A stretch of 64,000 nucleotides of DNA from Pseudomonas cremoricolorata (GTDB taxonomy: Bacteria > Pseudomonadota > Gammaproteobacteria > Pseudomonadales > Pseudomonadaceae), in the NCBI RefSeq assembly GCF_000759535.1, contig NZ_CP009455.1:3782001-3846000 (forward strand), in the 5' to 3' direction. Below the pieces are notes generated by a model. It had not been told where the DNA came from. It searched no databases and saw nothing but the letters and a program-made list of their open reading frames with translations. Made by a program: the position numbers and the translations under genes. Positions 38,655 through 47,598 of the stretch are shown here, piece by piece; position 1 is the stretch's first letter, and the number at the start of each line of letters is the position of its first letter.

Positions 38655-41600
38655 TCAATCGCGCTCTGGCTCGGCCGGTACAGGCTGCTCGGCTTTGCCG
38701 CGCCCCGCGAGTTTCATGACCACGACGAAGAACACCGGCACGAACACCACCGCCAGGGTCGCGCTGAGCATGCCGCCGATCACCCCGGTGCCAATCGCCT
38801 GCTGGCTCGCCGAGCTGGCGCCACTGGCGATGGCCAGCGGCACCACGCCGAGAATGAACGCCAGCGAGGTCATGACGATCGGCCTCAGGCGCAGGCGTGC
38901 CGCTTGCAGGGCTGCGTCGCGGGCAGGTACGCCTTGATCGACCAACGACTTGGCGAACTCGATGATGAGAATGGCGTTCTTCGCCGACAGGCCAATCAGG
39001 GTGATCAGGCCGACCTTGAAGAACACGTCATTCGGCATGCCGCGCAGGGTCACTGCCAGCACCGCACCGAGTACCCCAAGCGGAACCACCAGCAGCACTG
39101 CGGTAGGAATCGACCAGCTTTCGTACAGGGCCGCCAGGCACAGGAACACCACCAGCAGCGACAACGCCAGCAGAATCGGCGCCTGGCTGCCCGACAGACG
39201 TTCCTGCAATGACAACCCGGTCCATTCCAAGCCGACACCGCTCGGCAACTGCGCCACGATCCGCTCGACCTCGGCCATGGCTTGGCCAGAGCTCTGGCCC
39301 GCCGCCGGCTCGCCGGAAATAGACACCGCCGGATAGCCGTTGTAGCGGGTCAGTTGCACCGGGCCACTGACCCAGCGAGCGCTGACGAAGGCGCTGAGCG
39401 GCACCATCTTGCCCGCGCTGTTGCGCACATGGATCTTCAGCAAGTCTTCGACCTGGCTGCGCTGGTCGCCCTCGGCCTGCACCACCACCCGCTGCATGCG
39501 CCCCTGGTTGGGGAAATCGTTGACATAGCTCGAACCCACGGCAGTGTCGAGCACCGTGCTGATGTCGCCGAACGAAACGCCCAGGGCGTTGGCCTGGCGG
39601 CGGTCGATGTCCAACTGCACCTGCGGGCTTTCGGCCAGCGACGATTCGCGCACATTGGTCAGCAGCTTGCTGTTGCCTGCCTGTTTGAGCAGTTCATCGC
39701 GCGCGGCCATCAGTTGGGCATGGCCCAGGCCACCACGGTCTTGCAGGCGGAACTGGAAGCCGGTGGACTCACCGAGGCCATCGACCGGCGGCGGCAGCAC
39801 GGCAAAGGCCACCGCGTCCTTGATCTGGCTGAAGGCCATGTTGGCGCGATCGGCGATGCTTTGCGCACTGTCGTCGCTGCCGCGCTCGGACCAGTCCTTG
39901 AGGGTGGTGAAGGCCAGGGCTGCGTTCTGCCCGCTGCCCGAGAAGCTGAAGCCCAGAATCACCGTGGTGTTGTCGATGCCTGGCTCGTTGGCGTTATTGG
40001 CCTCGATCTGCGCCGATACCTGCTCGGTACGGGCACGGGTGGCGCCCGGCGGCAGCTGGATATCGGTGATGGTGTAGCCTTGGTCTTCGGTGGGCAGGAA
40101 GTCACTGGGCAACTGGCTGAAGCCAAAAGCCAGCGCGCCGAGCAATACGGCATACACCAGCAGGTAGCGACCGCTGCGCGCCAGGGCATGTCCGACCCAG
40201 CGTTCGTAGCCGTCGGTCATACTGGCGAAGCGCCGGTTGAACCAGCCGAAGAAACCGCGTTTTTCGTGATGCTCGCCTTTTTCGAGGGGTTTGAGCAGGG
40301 TGGCGCACAGGGCAGGGGTCAGGCTCAGGGCGAGGAACGCCGAGAACAGGATCGACACCGCCATCGACACCGAGAACTGCTGGTAGATCACCCCCACCGA
40401 ACCGCTCATGAAGGCCATGGGCAGGAACACCGCCACCAGCACCAGGGTGATGCCGACGATGGCGCCGCTGATCTGGCCCATGGCCTTGCGTGTGGCGTCG
40501 CGCGGCGACAGGCCTTCCTCGGCCATGATGCGCTCGACGTTCTCTACCACCACGATGGCGTCGTCGACCAGGATACCGATGGCCAGCACCATGCCGAACA
40601 GCGTCAGCACGTTGATCGAAAACCCCAAGGCGAGCATGGTGGCGAAGGTGCCCATCAGCGCCACGGGCACGACCAAGGTCGGAATCAGCGTGTAGCGGAT
40701 GTTCTGCAGGAACACGAACATCACCACGAACACCAGCAGCATCGCCTCGAACAGGGTGGTGACTACCTGCTTGATCGACACCTTGACGAACGGCGAGGTG
40801 TCGTAAGGGATGTCGTATCGGGTGCCTTCGGGGAAGAACTTGGCCAGTTCCTCCATCTTGTTGCGCACCAGCGTGGCGGTCTCCATGGCGTTGGCACCCG
40901 GCGACAGCTGCACGGCGAAGGCGGTCGATGGCTTGCCATTGAGGCGCGTGCCGAACTGGTATTCCTGGGCGCCGACTTCCACCCGAGCGACGTCACCGAT
41001 GGTCACCGTCGAACCATCGGGGTTGGCCCGCAGTACTACGGCGGCAAAGGCTTCCGGGGTGGTCAGCTGGCCATTGACCACCACGTTGGCGGTGATTTCC
41101 TGGGTCGGCCGGCTGGGCAGGTCACCGATGCTGCCCGGGGCGACCTGGGCGTTCTGTGCGGCAATGGCGTCGCTCACGTCGGTTGGCGTGAGGTTGAAGC
41201 CGATCAGCTTCTGCGGGTCGATCCAGATGCGCATGGCGCGTTCCGAGCCATACAACTGCGCCTTGCCGACACCCTTGATACGACGGATTTCGTTCATCAC
41301 GTTGCGCGCCAGGATGTCGCTCAGCGCGGTTTCATCCATGCGCCCGTCCTCGGAGGTGAGGGTGCCGAGCAGCAGGAAACCGGTAGATACCTTCTCGACC
41401 TGCAAACCCTGCTGGGTGACCGGGCGCGGCAGGCGCGACTCGACCACCTTCAGGCGGTTCTGCACGTCGACCTGGGCCAGGTCCGGCGGGGTGCCGGGCT
41501 GGAAGGTGGCGGTGATGGTGGCGCTGCCCAGGCTGCTCTGCGACTCGAAGTACAGCAGGTTGTCGGCGCCGTTGAGCTCCTGCTCGATCAGGCTGACCAC

Positions 41601-41780
41601 GCTTTCATCCATGGTCGCCGCCGAGGCGCCAGGGTAGACCGCGTAGATTTCCACCTGCGGCGGTGCCACGTTGGGGTACTGCGCCACCGGCAGCTTGGGA
41701 ATCGCCAAGGCGCCGGCCAGGAGGATGAACAGGGCGACGACCCAGGCGAAGATGGGGCGGTCAATGAAGAACTGCGGCAT
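38655..41780 (-). CDS. RND efflux transporter (HAE1 family, MexD/AcrB-like)
   Basis: This 1041-residue inner-membrane multidrug pump opens MPQFFIDRPIFAWVVALFIL and contains GILVDDAIVVVENVERIMAE with the TM4 Asp-Asp proton relay, plus MAFMSGSVGVIYQQFSVSMA, typical of the AcrB/MexB/MexD branch. It follows its adaptor gene by 11 bases. No outer-membrane channel gene follows, so it must borrow one, as MexJK does with OprM. The operon diverges from a two-component system, the same plan as adeAB/adeRS in Acinetobacter. Substrates are unknown. Confidence 0.9.
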   Translation of the reverse strand: MPQFFIDRPIFAWVVALFILLAGALAIPKLPVAQYPNVAPPQVEIYAVYPGASAATMDESVVSLIEQELNGADNLLYFESQSSLGSATITATFQPGTPPDLAQVDVQNRLKVVESRLPRPVTQQGLQVEKVSTGFLLLGTLTSEDGRMDETALSDILARNVMNEIRRIKGVGKAQLYGSERAMRIWIDPQKLIGFNLTPTDVSDAIAAQNAQVAPGSIGDLPSRPTQEITANVVVNGQLTTPEAFAAVVLRANPDGSTVTIGDVARVEVGAQEYQFGTRLNGKPSTAFAVQLSPGANAMETATLVRNKMEELAKFFPEGTRYDIPYDTSPFVKVSIKQVVTTLFEAMLLVFVVMFVFLQNIRYTLIPTLVVPVALMGTFATMLALGFSINVLTLFGMVLAIGILVDDAIVVVENVERIMAEEGLSPRDATRKAMGQISGAIVGITLVLVAVFLPMAFMSGSVGVIYQQFSVSMAVSILFSAFLALSLTPALCATLLKPLEKGEHHEKRGFFGWFNRRFASMTDGYERWVGHALARSGRYLLVYAVLLGALAFGFSQLPSDFLPTEDQGYTITDIQLPPGATRARTEQVSAQIEANNANEPGIDNTTVILGFSFSGSGQNAALAFTTLKDWSERGSDDSAQSIADRANMAFSQIKDAVAFAVLPPPVDGLGESTGFQFRLQDRGGLGHAQLMAARDELLKQAGNSKLLTNVRESSLAESPQVQLDIDRRQANALGVSFGDISTVLDTAVGSSYVNDFPNQGRMQRVVVQAEGDQRSQVEDLLKIHVRNSAGKMVPLSAFVSARWVSGPVQLTRYNGYPAVSISGEPAAGQSSGQAMAEVERIVAQLPSGVGLEWTGLSLQERLSGSQAPILLALSLLVVFLCLAALYESWSIPTAVLLVVPLGVLGAVLAVTLRGMPNDVFFKVGLITLIGLSAKNAILIIEFAKSLVDQGVPARDAALQAARLRLRPIVMTSLAFILGVVPLAIASGASSASQQAIGTGVIGGMLSATLAVVFVPVFFVVVMKLAGRGKAEQPVPAEPERD

Positions 41781-41791
41781 GGTTCAGTTCC

Positions 41792-42967
41792 TCACTGTGC
41801 GCTTTTCTGCGCGAGGGCGTCAGCGCCCTCGGCGCTATCGATTTGAACCTGCTCGCCCGGTTTGACGTGCTGTAGCCCTTCGACCACCACCTGCTCACCG
41901 GCCTTCAGGCCCTCGAGTACCTGCCAGCGATCGCCCTGAGCGGTACCCAAGGTGACCTTGCGCTCACTGACCTGGGCCTGGGTGTCGACCACCATCACCT
42001 TGGGCACGCCGGCACTGTCGCGCAAAATAGCGCGCTGCGGAACGCTGATGCCTTTGGGCTGCACGGCCTGTTCGAGTCGCACCCGCACATAGCTGCCGGG
42101 CAGCAGGTCGAGGTCGGGGTTGGGGAACTCGCTGCGCAGGGTGATCTGATTGGTGCTGGCGTCGACGCTGATGTCCGAGAACAGCAACTTGCCCGGCAGT
42201 GGATAGGCGCTGCCGTCGTCCTGGATCAAGGTAGCCTGGGCCTGCTCATCGCCGACCTGCTGCAACTTGCCGGCGCGCATGGCACGGCGCAGGCTGTTGA
42301 GTTCACGGGTCGACTGGGTGACATCGGCATGGATCGGATCGAGCTGCTGGATGGTCGCCAGCGGGGTCGTTTCACCCTGGCCCACCAGCGCACCCTCAGT
42401 GACCAGCGCGCGACCGATGCGCCCGGAAATCGGTGCGGTGACGGTGGCATAGCCCAGGTTCAACCTGGCCCGTTCCAGTGCGGCCTTGGCCTCGGCCACC
42501 GCGGCATCGGCTTGCAGGTAGGCAGCCCGGGCGTTGTCGGCTTCCTGGCGGCTGATGGCCTTGTCGTCGACCAACTGCCGGTAGCGCTGGTCTTGCAGGC
42601 GCGTCTGATAGCGGGTTGCCTCGGCGCGCGCGAGGGCGGCGCGGGCACTGTCGTGGTCGGCCTTGAAGGGGGCCGGGTCGATCAGAAACAGCACATCGCC
42701 CTGTTTGACATCGCTGCCTTCACGGTAGACCCGCTTGAGCACCACCCCTGGCACCCGTGCACGCACCTCGGCGACCCGCGGCGCGAGAATACGTCCGCTG
42801 AGCTCGGTGGTGATGGCCAGCGACTGCTCTTGCAAGGTTTCCACCCGCACGTGCGGCGCGGGCGGCTGTTGTTCCTGATCGGCGCCATCGTCGCAGGCGG
42901 ACAGCGTGAGGGTCAGCAACGCCAAAAGCGCCATGGGGCGCAGGCGCGAGGGAAACGAAGTGTACAT
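41792..42967 (-). CDS. RND periplasmic adaptor lipoprotein
   Basis: This 391-residue membrane-fusion protein has a lipobox LSAC at Cys25, a biotinyl-lipoyl-like region (RVPGVVLKRVYREGSDV, GDVLFLIDPAPFKAD), an alpha-hairpin, and VTAPISGRIGRALVTEGALV. It is the first gene of a two-gene efflux operon, diverging from the response-regulator gene over 157 bases. It is most like MexA/MexC-type adaptors. Regulation by the adjacent OmpR-type regulator is likely. Confidence 0.9.
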   Translation of the reverse strand: MYTSFPSRLRPMALLALLTLTLSACDDGADQEQQPPAPHVRVETLQEQSLAITTELSGRILAPRVAEVRARVPGVVLKRVYREGSDVKQGDVLFLIDPAPFKADHDSARAALARAEATRYQTRLQDQRYRQLVDDKAISRQEADNARAAYLQADAAVAEAKAALERARLNLGYATVTAPISGRIGRALVTEGALVGQGETTPLATIQQLDPIHADVTQSTRELNSLRRAMRAGKLQQVGDEQAQATLIQDDGSAYPLPGKLLFSDISVDASTNQITLRSEFPNPDLDLLPGSYVRVRLEQAVQPKGISVPQRAILRDSAGVPKVMVVDTQAQVSERKVTLGTAQGDRWQVLEGLKAGEQVVVEGLQHVKPGEQVQIDSAEGADALAQKSAQ

Positions 42968-43042
42968 ACGGTTCTTCCCAATAATGATGTCGCTATGCTA
43001 CGGCAACGCTTCCCGGTATGACTGTTAAGCTCTGTAGGTCAG

Positions 43043-43060
43043 GTGTGAAAATGTGTGAAG
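43043..43060 (+). promoter_or_regulatory. Tandem GTGTGAA repeat, candidate OmpR-type regulator site
   Basis: GTGTGAAA and GTGTGAAG repeat directly with a 10-base period in the gap between the pump and two-component genes. OmpR/PhoB-type dimers bind head-to-tail repeats about one helical turn apart, so this is a plausible autoregulatory and pump-regulatory site. Confidence 0.4.
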
Positions 43061-43124
43061 AATCCGGCTAATGCTGCGTAGGATTCTTTATCCTGCCCAA
43101 GTTGCCATCATCCTTGAAGCCCCT

Positions 43125-43826
43125 ATGCCGAATATTCTTCTGGTCGAAGACGACAGCGCGTTGTCCGAGCTGATCGCCAGTTACCTGCAACGCAACGACT
43201 TCCATGTGCGGGTCATCAGCCGCGGTGACCAGGTGCTCGATGAAGTGCATCGGCATCGCCCTGACTTGGTGGTGCTCGATCTGATGCTGCCGGGTCTCGA
43301 TGGCCTACAGGTGTGCCGGCGCCTGCGCCAGGAAACCCAGAGCCTGCCGATTCTCATGCTCACCGCCCGTGACGACAGTCATGACCAGGTGCTGGGCCTG
43401 GAGATGGGCGCCGACGACTACGTGACCAAGCCCTGCGAGCCTCGAGTGCTGCTGGCACGGGTGCGAACCCTGCTGCGCCGCAGCAGCGTCAACGAACCGC
43501 GCCTGGACAGTGAGCTGATCCACATCGGCGGCCTGTGCATCGACCTGGCCGAGCGCGTAGTCACCTGGCGCGGCGAACAGGTGGAGTTGTCTAGCGGCGA
43601 ATACAACCTGCTGGTGGTACTGGCGCGCAATGCCGGCGAGGTGCTCAGCCGCGACCGTATCCTGCAGCAATTGCGCGGCATCGAATTCAACGGTACCGAC
43701 CGCTCGGTGGATGTGGCGATCTCCAAGCTGCGGCGCAAGTTCGACGACAGCGCCGGCGAGGCGCGCAAGATCAAGACCGTGTGGGGCAAGGGCTATCTGT
43801 TCAGCCGCAGCGAATGGGAGTTTTGA
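43125..43826 (+). CDS. OmpR-family response regulator (RstA-like)
   Basis: This 233-residue regulator has a receiver domain with phospho-acceptor Asp52 (LVVLDLMLPG), acidic residues at 9-10 and Lys102, then an OmpR-type winged helix. LRGIEFNGTDRSVDVAISKLRRKF and IKTVWGKGYLF closely resemble E. coli RstA. The start is taken at ATG 43125; an upstream ATG at 43071 would add 18 residues outside the receiver fold. The kinase gene follows after 6 bases. It is the probable activator or repressor of the divergent RND pump. Confidence 0.88.
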   Translation: MPNILLVEDDSALSELIASYLQRNDFHVRVISRGDQVLDEVHRHRPDLVVLDLMLPGLDGLQVCRRLRQETQSLPILMLTARDDSHDQVLGLEMGADDYVTKPCEPRVLLARVRTLLRRSSVNEPRLDSELIHIGGLCIDLAERVVTWRGEQVELSSGEYNLLVVLARNAGEVLSRDRILQQLRGIEFNGTDRSVDVAISKLRRKFDDSAGEARKIKTVWGKGYLFSRSEWEF

Positions 43827-43832
43827 CGGACG

Positions 43833-45149
43833 ATGCTCAAGCTGCTGGTACGCCTCTACGTGCTGATCATCCTGGCGTATGCCGGGGCCATCCTGTTCAT
43901 CCCCGATACCATCGTTACCGTGTTCAAGGGCCGTTACACCGCCTACAACCTGGACATGGCCAAGGGCGTGCAATCGTTGTTGGTCGAGCAGTTCAAGCTG
44001 GCGCCGCGCGAGCAATGGCCGCAGGTCGAGCGCGACCTGGCCTCACGCTTCGCGCCGCTGGAGGTCAAGCGCCTGCGTTGGGATCAGGCGCAGCTGTCGA
44101 GCGAGGAGCGCGCGCGTCTGGAGCAGGGTCTGAACGTCGTCCGCCTGGGTGAGTGGGGGTTCTATCAGACAGCCCTGGCACCGCTGGACCGCGAGTGGCT
44201 GGTGAGCCTGTACAACCCGCCGGACCCCCTGGACATCAACGTATTGTCGTGGGGCGTGACGGTGCTGATCGGCGCGGCATTGCTCGGCTGCATCCTGCTC
44301 TGGGTATGGCCGCACTGGCGTGACCTGGAGCGGCTCAAGGACACCGCTCGGCGTCTGGGCCTTGGACAGCTCAGCGAACGTACGCAGATTTCACCGCACT
44401 CCAACATCGGCGAGCTGGCGCGGGTCTTCGACACCATGGCCGGCGATCTGGAGCGTCATCTCAACCAGCAGCGCGAACTGCTCAATGCGGTGTCTCACGA
44501 GTTGCGCACGCCATTGACCCGTTTGGACTTCGGCCTGGTGCTGCTGTTCGACGAAGTGCCTGCGGCAAGCCGCAAGCGTTTGCTGGAGCTGGTTGGCCAC
44601 GTGCGTGAACTGGATGAACTGGTGCTCGAACTGCTGTCCTATAGCCGTCTGGAGAACGCAGAACAGCAACGCGAGCGGGTCGAGGTGTCGTTACCGGAGC
44701 TGGTCGACAGCGTTCTGGGCGGTTTTGCCGAAGAGCTCGACAGTCGCGGCATCCGTTGGGAAGTCCACAGCGAAGATGATCTGCCGCGCTTTGTACTCGA
44801 CCCTCGGTTGACCGCCCGGGCCGTACAGAACCTGATCCGTAATGCCATGCGCTATTGCGAGTGTCGCCTGCTACTGCGCGTGGAGCTGGACGCCGAAGGA
44901 GGCTGCAAGCTCACGGTGGAGGACGACGGTATCGGCATCCCCGTCGAGGAGCGCGAACGCATCTTCCAGCCGTTTTATCGCCTGGATCGCAGCCGTGACC
45001 GCAGCACCGGTGGCTTCGGCTTGGGCCTGGCCATTAGCCGACGGGCCATCGAGGGGCAGGGCGGCACCTTGAACGTGGGGCCATCATCGTTGGGTGGGGC
45101 GCAGTTCGTGATTCGCCTGCCGCGGGCGGGCAATGAGGCGATGGGCTGA
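43833..45149 (+). CDS. Sensor histidine kinase (RstB-like)
   Basis: This is a 438-residue membrane kinase. Membrane helices lie at about 7-27 and 139-160 with a periplasmic sensor between them, followed by HAMP, the phospho-acceptor His222 in AVSHELRTPLTRL, and an ATPase domain with NAMRY (N box), DDGIGIP and GGFGLGLAI. It resembles RstB in size and HAMP arrangement. The signal is unknown; drug, bile or cationic peptide exposure are common for such loci. It is co-transcribed with the regulator. Confidence 0.9.
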   Translation: MLKLLVRLYVLIILAYAGAILFIPDTIVTVFKGRYTAYNLDMAKGVQSLLVEQFKLAPREQWPQVERDLASRFAPLEVKRLRWDQAQLSSEERARLEQGLNVVRLGEWGFYQTALAPLDREWLVSLYNPPDPLDINVLSWGVTVLIGAALLGCILLWVWPHWRDLERLKDTARRLGLGQLSERTQISPHSNIGELARVFDTMAGDLERHLNQQRELLNAVSHELRTPLTRLDFGLVLLFDEVPAASRKRLLELVGHVRELDELVLELLSYSRLENAEQQRERVEVSLPELVDSVLGGFAEELDSRGIRWEVHSEDDLPRFVLDPRLTARAVQNLIRNAMRYCECRLLLRVELDAEGGCKLTVEDDGIGIPVEERERIFQPFYRLDRSRDRSTGGFGLGLAISRRAIEGQGGTLNVGPSSLGGAQFVIRLPRAGNEAMG

Positions 45150-45190
45150 CGACACGCTGGGCGTGCCTGCCAGCCACCGCCTGGGCTTAT

Positions 45191-47401
45191 TCAGCCTGAA
45201 TGCGCCACCGCGTCGTCCGACAGCTCGTCGAAGCCGTTGTCTTCGCCAGGCAGGGCGGTGATCACGCTGAAATCGCTGATTTCCACCTCGCCGCCGCCGT
45301 AGCCGAGCAGGTGGAAGGAGAACGCCTTGCGCAGGTTCGGGTTGTCGAAATCGAACTGCATTTCCAGCGGCTGATCGGCGGTCACCTGCATTTCATCCGG
45401 CAGGCCAATGGCCACGTCCTGCTCGAACTCCTTGGCCTTGAGCTGGATATAGGCGGTGTGCGCAGGGTCGAGCGCGCGGACCTTCAGGCGTACCCGTGTG
45501 CGCGTGCCTTCGGGCATTTCCAGGTACTGTGCGCCGATCAGGTTATCGGCCCAGTCGTCGCGAATGCTTTCTTGCAGGGCGATGGGATTGGGGCCACCGA
45601 ACTGGTAGCGCAGATTCAGAGGGGTTTGCAGCAACGACTGATCCAGTGCATTGGCAAGGCCTGCGATCTGCACGCCGCTGACGTCGTCGCCCGGGCCAAG
45701 GTACTTGGCGCGGTCGGCGATGAAGCCGGTGCTGGCATAGCGCCGGCAGCGTTCCTGGAAATCACACTCGGTGAAGGTGCCCAGGCCATCGTGGTAGCGC
45801 AGCATGCCATTGGTGAACGAGACCATTTCCCGGCCGCTGTCGTAGCTGCGCAGCAGTGAACGGCCACTGAGCGAGGCGGGGATCGGCAAGGCGAAGTAGT
45901 CGAGCAATGAGGTTGTCAGGTCGACATGCCCGTAGGTACCGGCATGCACGGTTGGCAGTTGCGCCTGCTCCGGGGCGAGGATCAGGTTGAAGCCCCAGGA
46001 GGAGGCCAGACGCACGCCATCGATGCCGTGGGATTCGTCCGAGGTGATGACCACCAGGGTGTCCTTGAGTACGCCCTGGCGTTCGAGACTGTCGAGGAAC
46101 TGGCCGATGGCGTCGTCGAGGTGGGCGACGGCCGCCTGTTTCGGGGTGTCGAAACGCTCCAGGTACGCCTCGGGCGCCGAATAGGGCTGGTGGGTACCGA
46201 CGGTCAGCAGCGTGAGCATCCACGGCTGGCGCTGCTTGCGCAGCGTGCCGACGTAGTCCAGCGCGCCTTCGAAAAAGGCGCGGTCGTCCTTGCCCCAGGG
46301 GAAGTCGAGGTAGTTGGCGTTGCTGAACCACTCATCGCCATGCACTTGGCTGAAGCCGATGTGCGGCATGATGCGGTCCTTGGCCATGAAGCGCAGGCCG
46401 GCCGCTTGCAGGTAGTGGGTCGAGAAACCGGCCTCACGCAGCTGGTTGGGCAGACAGTCGCGGTTGCGGGTCTGCTGGGTCAGCAGCTCGACGCCCTTGG
46501 GCGTACCGTTGGCGAGCTTGTCGTAGTCGCCGCAGAGCATGGCGTACAGGCCGCGGATGGTCTGGTGGGTGTGCAGCACGTAGTCCGGGGTGTTCATGCC
46601 GCGGGCTGCCCAGCGGCTTAGGTTGGGCATCAGGTCCTGGTCGAAGCGGCTGTGCAGCGCCTCACGGTTGGGCCGCAGGTAGGCACCCGGGATACCTTCC
46701 AGGGTGATCAGCAACAGGTTGCGCGCCTTGCCTGGCCCGTCGAACAGGCGATTGCCATTGAGGTCGGCGTGCGTCAGGCCGACGGTGGACAGCGGCGCGG
46801 GTGGAGCATCGTTGCCCAGCCAATGGCGCACCTGGCGCTGGGCGTTGCCCGTAGCGGCCGAGAGCAACTGGTGCGAGAGGTTGTACTGGCGCCACTGGTC
46901 GGCATCCGATGGCCACAAGTGCTGACCGGCCCAATGGCCGGCGAACAGACCCAGCGCCAGCAACCACAAGGCGCCTGGCAACGGCCGTTCGGGCTGGCGT
47001 CGATTGCGCCAGCGTGCCAGCAGCCAGGCCACCACGCCGACACCAAGCAGCCAAGGCAACCAGCCATGGGCCAATGCGCCGCCTGTGGAGTTTTCCATGA
47101 ACTGCGGATCGATCAGGTAGTTCAGGTCGGCACTGGCCGGCAGCCGCCCGACGGCACTGACCAGCTCAGCCGATGCCACCAGCAGTCCTGCCCAGAACAG
47201 CAGCAGCGGTAACGCCAGCCACCACGCACGGCGCTGCAGCAGCAGCGCCAGGAGGGTGCCGATGGCGAGATCCGACAGGTAACCGGCCGGGTTCGACCAC
47301 CCCAGCAGGGCGCGACACAGCAGCGGGATCACCAGGACCAGCACGAACAGAGAGACGGTCCTGGCGGTGTATCGCCCGGACCCGTCGGTGTGTTTCCTCA
47401 C
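45191..47401 (-). CDS. LTA synthase-family sulfatase/phosphotransferase
   Basis: This 736-residue membrane enzyme has several N-terminal helices (to about residue 175) and a periplasmic alkaline-phosphatase-fold domain. Expected residues are the metal ligand Glu in LLITLEGIPG, the nucleophile Thr in HTHQTIRGLYAMLCGDY, and the Asp/His pair in VVITSDESHGIDG. Gram-negative members (OpgB-like) transfer phosphoglycerol or modify glucans and lipids. The last 170 residues are an unassigned beta-rich extension. The start is a GTG at 47399-47401 with AAGGA upstream. The substrate is not known. Confidence 0.82.
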   Translation of the reverse strand: MRKHTDGSGRYTARTVSLFVLVLVIPLLCRALLGWSNPAGYLSDLAIGTLLALLLQRRAWWLALPLLLFWAGLLVASAELVSAVGRLPASADLNYLIDPQFMENSTGGALAHGWLPWLLGVGVVAWLLARWRNRRQPERPLPGALWLLALGLFAGHWAGQHLWPSDADQWRQYNLSHQLLSAATGNAQRQVRHWLGNDAPPAPLSTVGLTHADLNGNRLFDGPGKARNLLLITLEGIPGAYLRPNREALHSRFDQDLMPNLSRWAARGMNTPDYVLHTHQTIRGLYAMLCGDYDKLANGTPKGVELLTQQTRNRDCLPNQLREAGFSTHYLQAAGLRFMAKDRIMPHIGFSQVHGDEWFSNANYLDFPWGKDDRAFFEGALDYVGTLRKQRQPWMLTLLTVGTHQPYSAPEAYLERFDTPKQAAVAHLDDAIGQFLDSLERQGVLKDTLVVITSDESHGIDGVRLASSWGFNLILAPEQAQLPTVHAGTYGHVDLTTSLLDYFALPIPASLSGRSLLRSYDSGREMVSFTNGMLRYHDGLGTFTECDFQERCRRYASTGFIADRAKYLGPGDDVSGVQIAGLANALDQSLLQTPLNLRYQFGGPNPIALQESIRDDWADNLIGAQYLEMPEGTRTRVRLKVRALDPAHTAYIQLKAKEFEQDVAIGLPDEMQVTADQPLEMQFDFDNPNLRKAFSFHLLGYGGGEVEISDFSVITALPGEDNGFDELSDDAVAHSG

Positions 47402-47554
47402 GAAAAGATTTCCTTATTGCCATCAGACTGTCACATGACTGTGCGCGATGATAACAGGGCCGGCGTGTCGCGGCTGAGCGCAGGACCGAACCCGTCACTT
47501 CCGACAGAGCAGCGCGCACTTTCCGAGGCGGCGCGGTCTGCGGCAACGGCCGCG

Positions 47555-47575
47555 AATGGCCGCCGGGCGGCCATT
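47555..47575 (-). terminator. Hairpin at the end of the fap operon
   Basis: AATGGCCGCC and GGCGGCCATT form perfect 10-base arms around a single base, 24-44 bases past the fapF stop on the minus strand. A T-run is lacking. It probably ends the fap transcript. Confidence 0.5.
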
Positions 47576-47598
47576 GGCGTCGAGGAGGGAGGGGGCGA

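Noticed and set aside
39282..41846. Long open frame of 854 codons opposite the second RND pump gene
   Set aside because: It is the antisense shadow of a high-GC gene with strong codon bias; the product has no recognisable domain and low-complexity composition, while the pump on the other strand is unmistakable.
16336..42967. The two RND operons as a recent duplication
   Set aside because: The pumps belong to different branches (MexF-type versus MexB/MexD-type), one has a channel gene and the other does not, and their adaptors are not closely alike.
42963..42976. RstA box (TACAT-N-T-N-GTTACA) near the adaptor start
   Set aside because: Only 8 of 12 fixed positions match, and it overlaps the adaptor start codon; the tandem GTGTGAA repeat is a better candidate.
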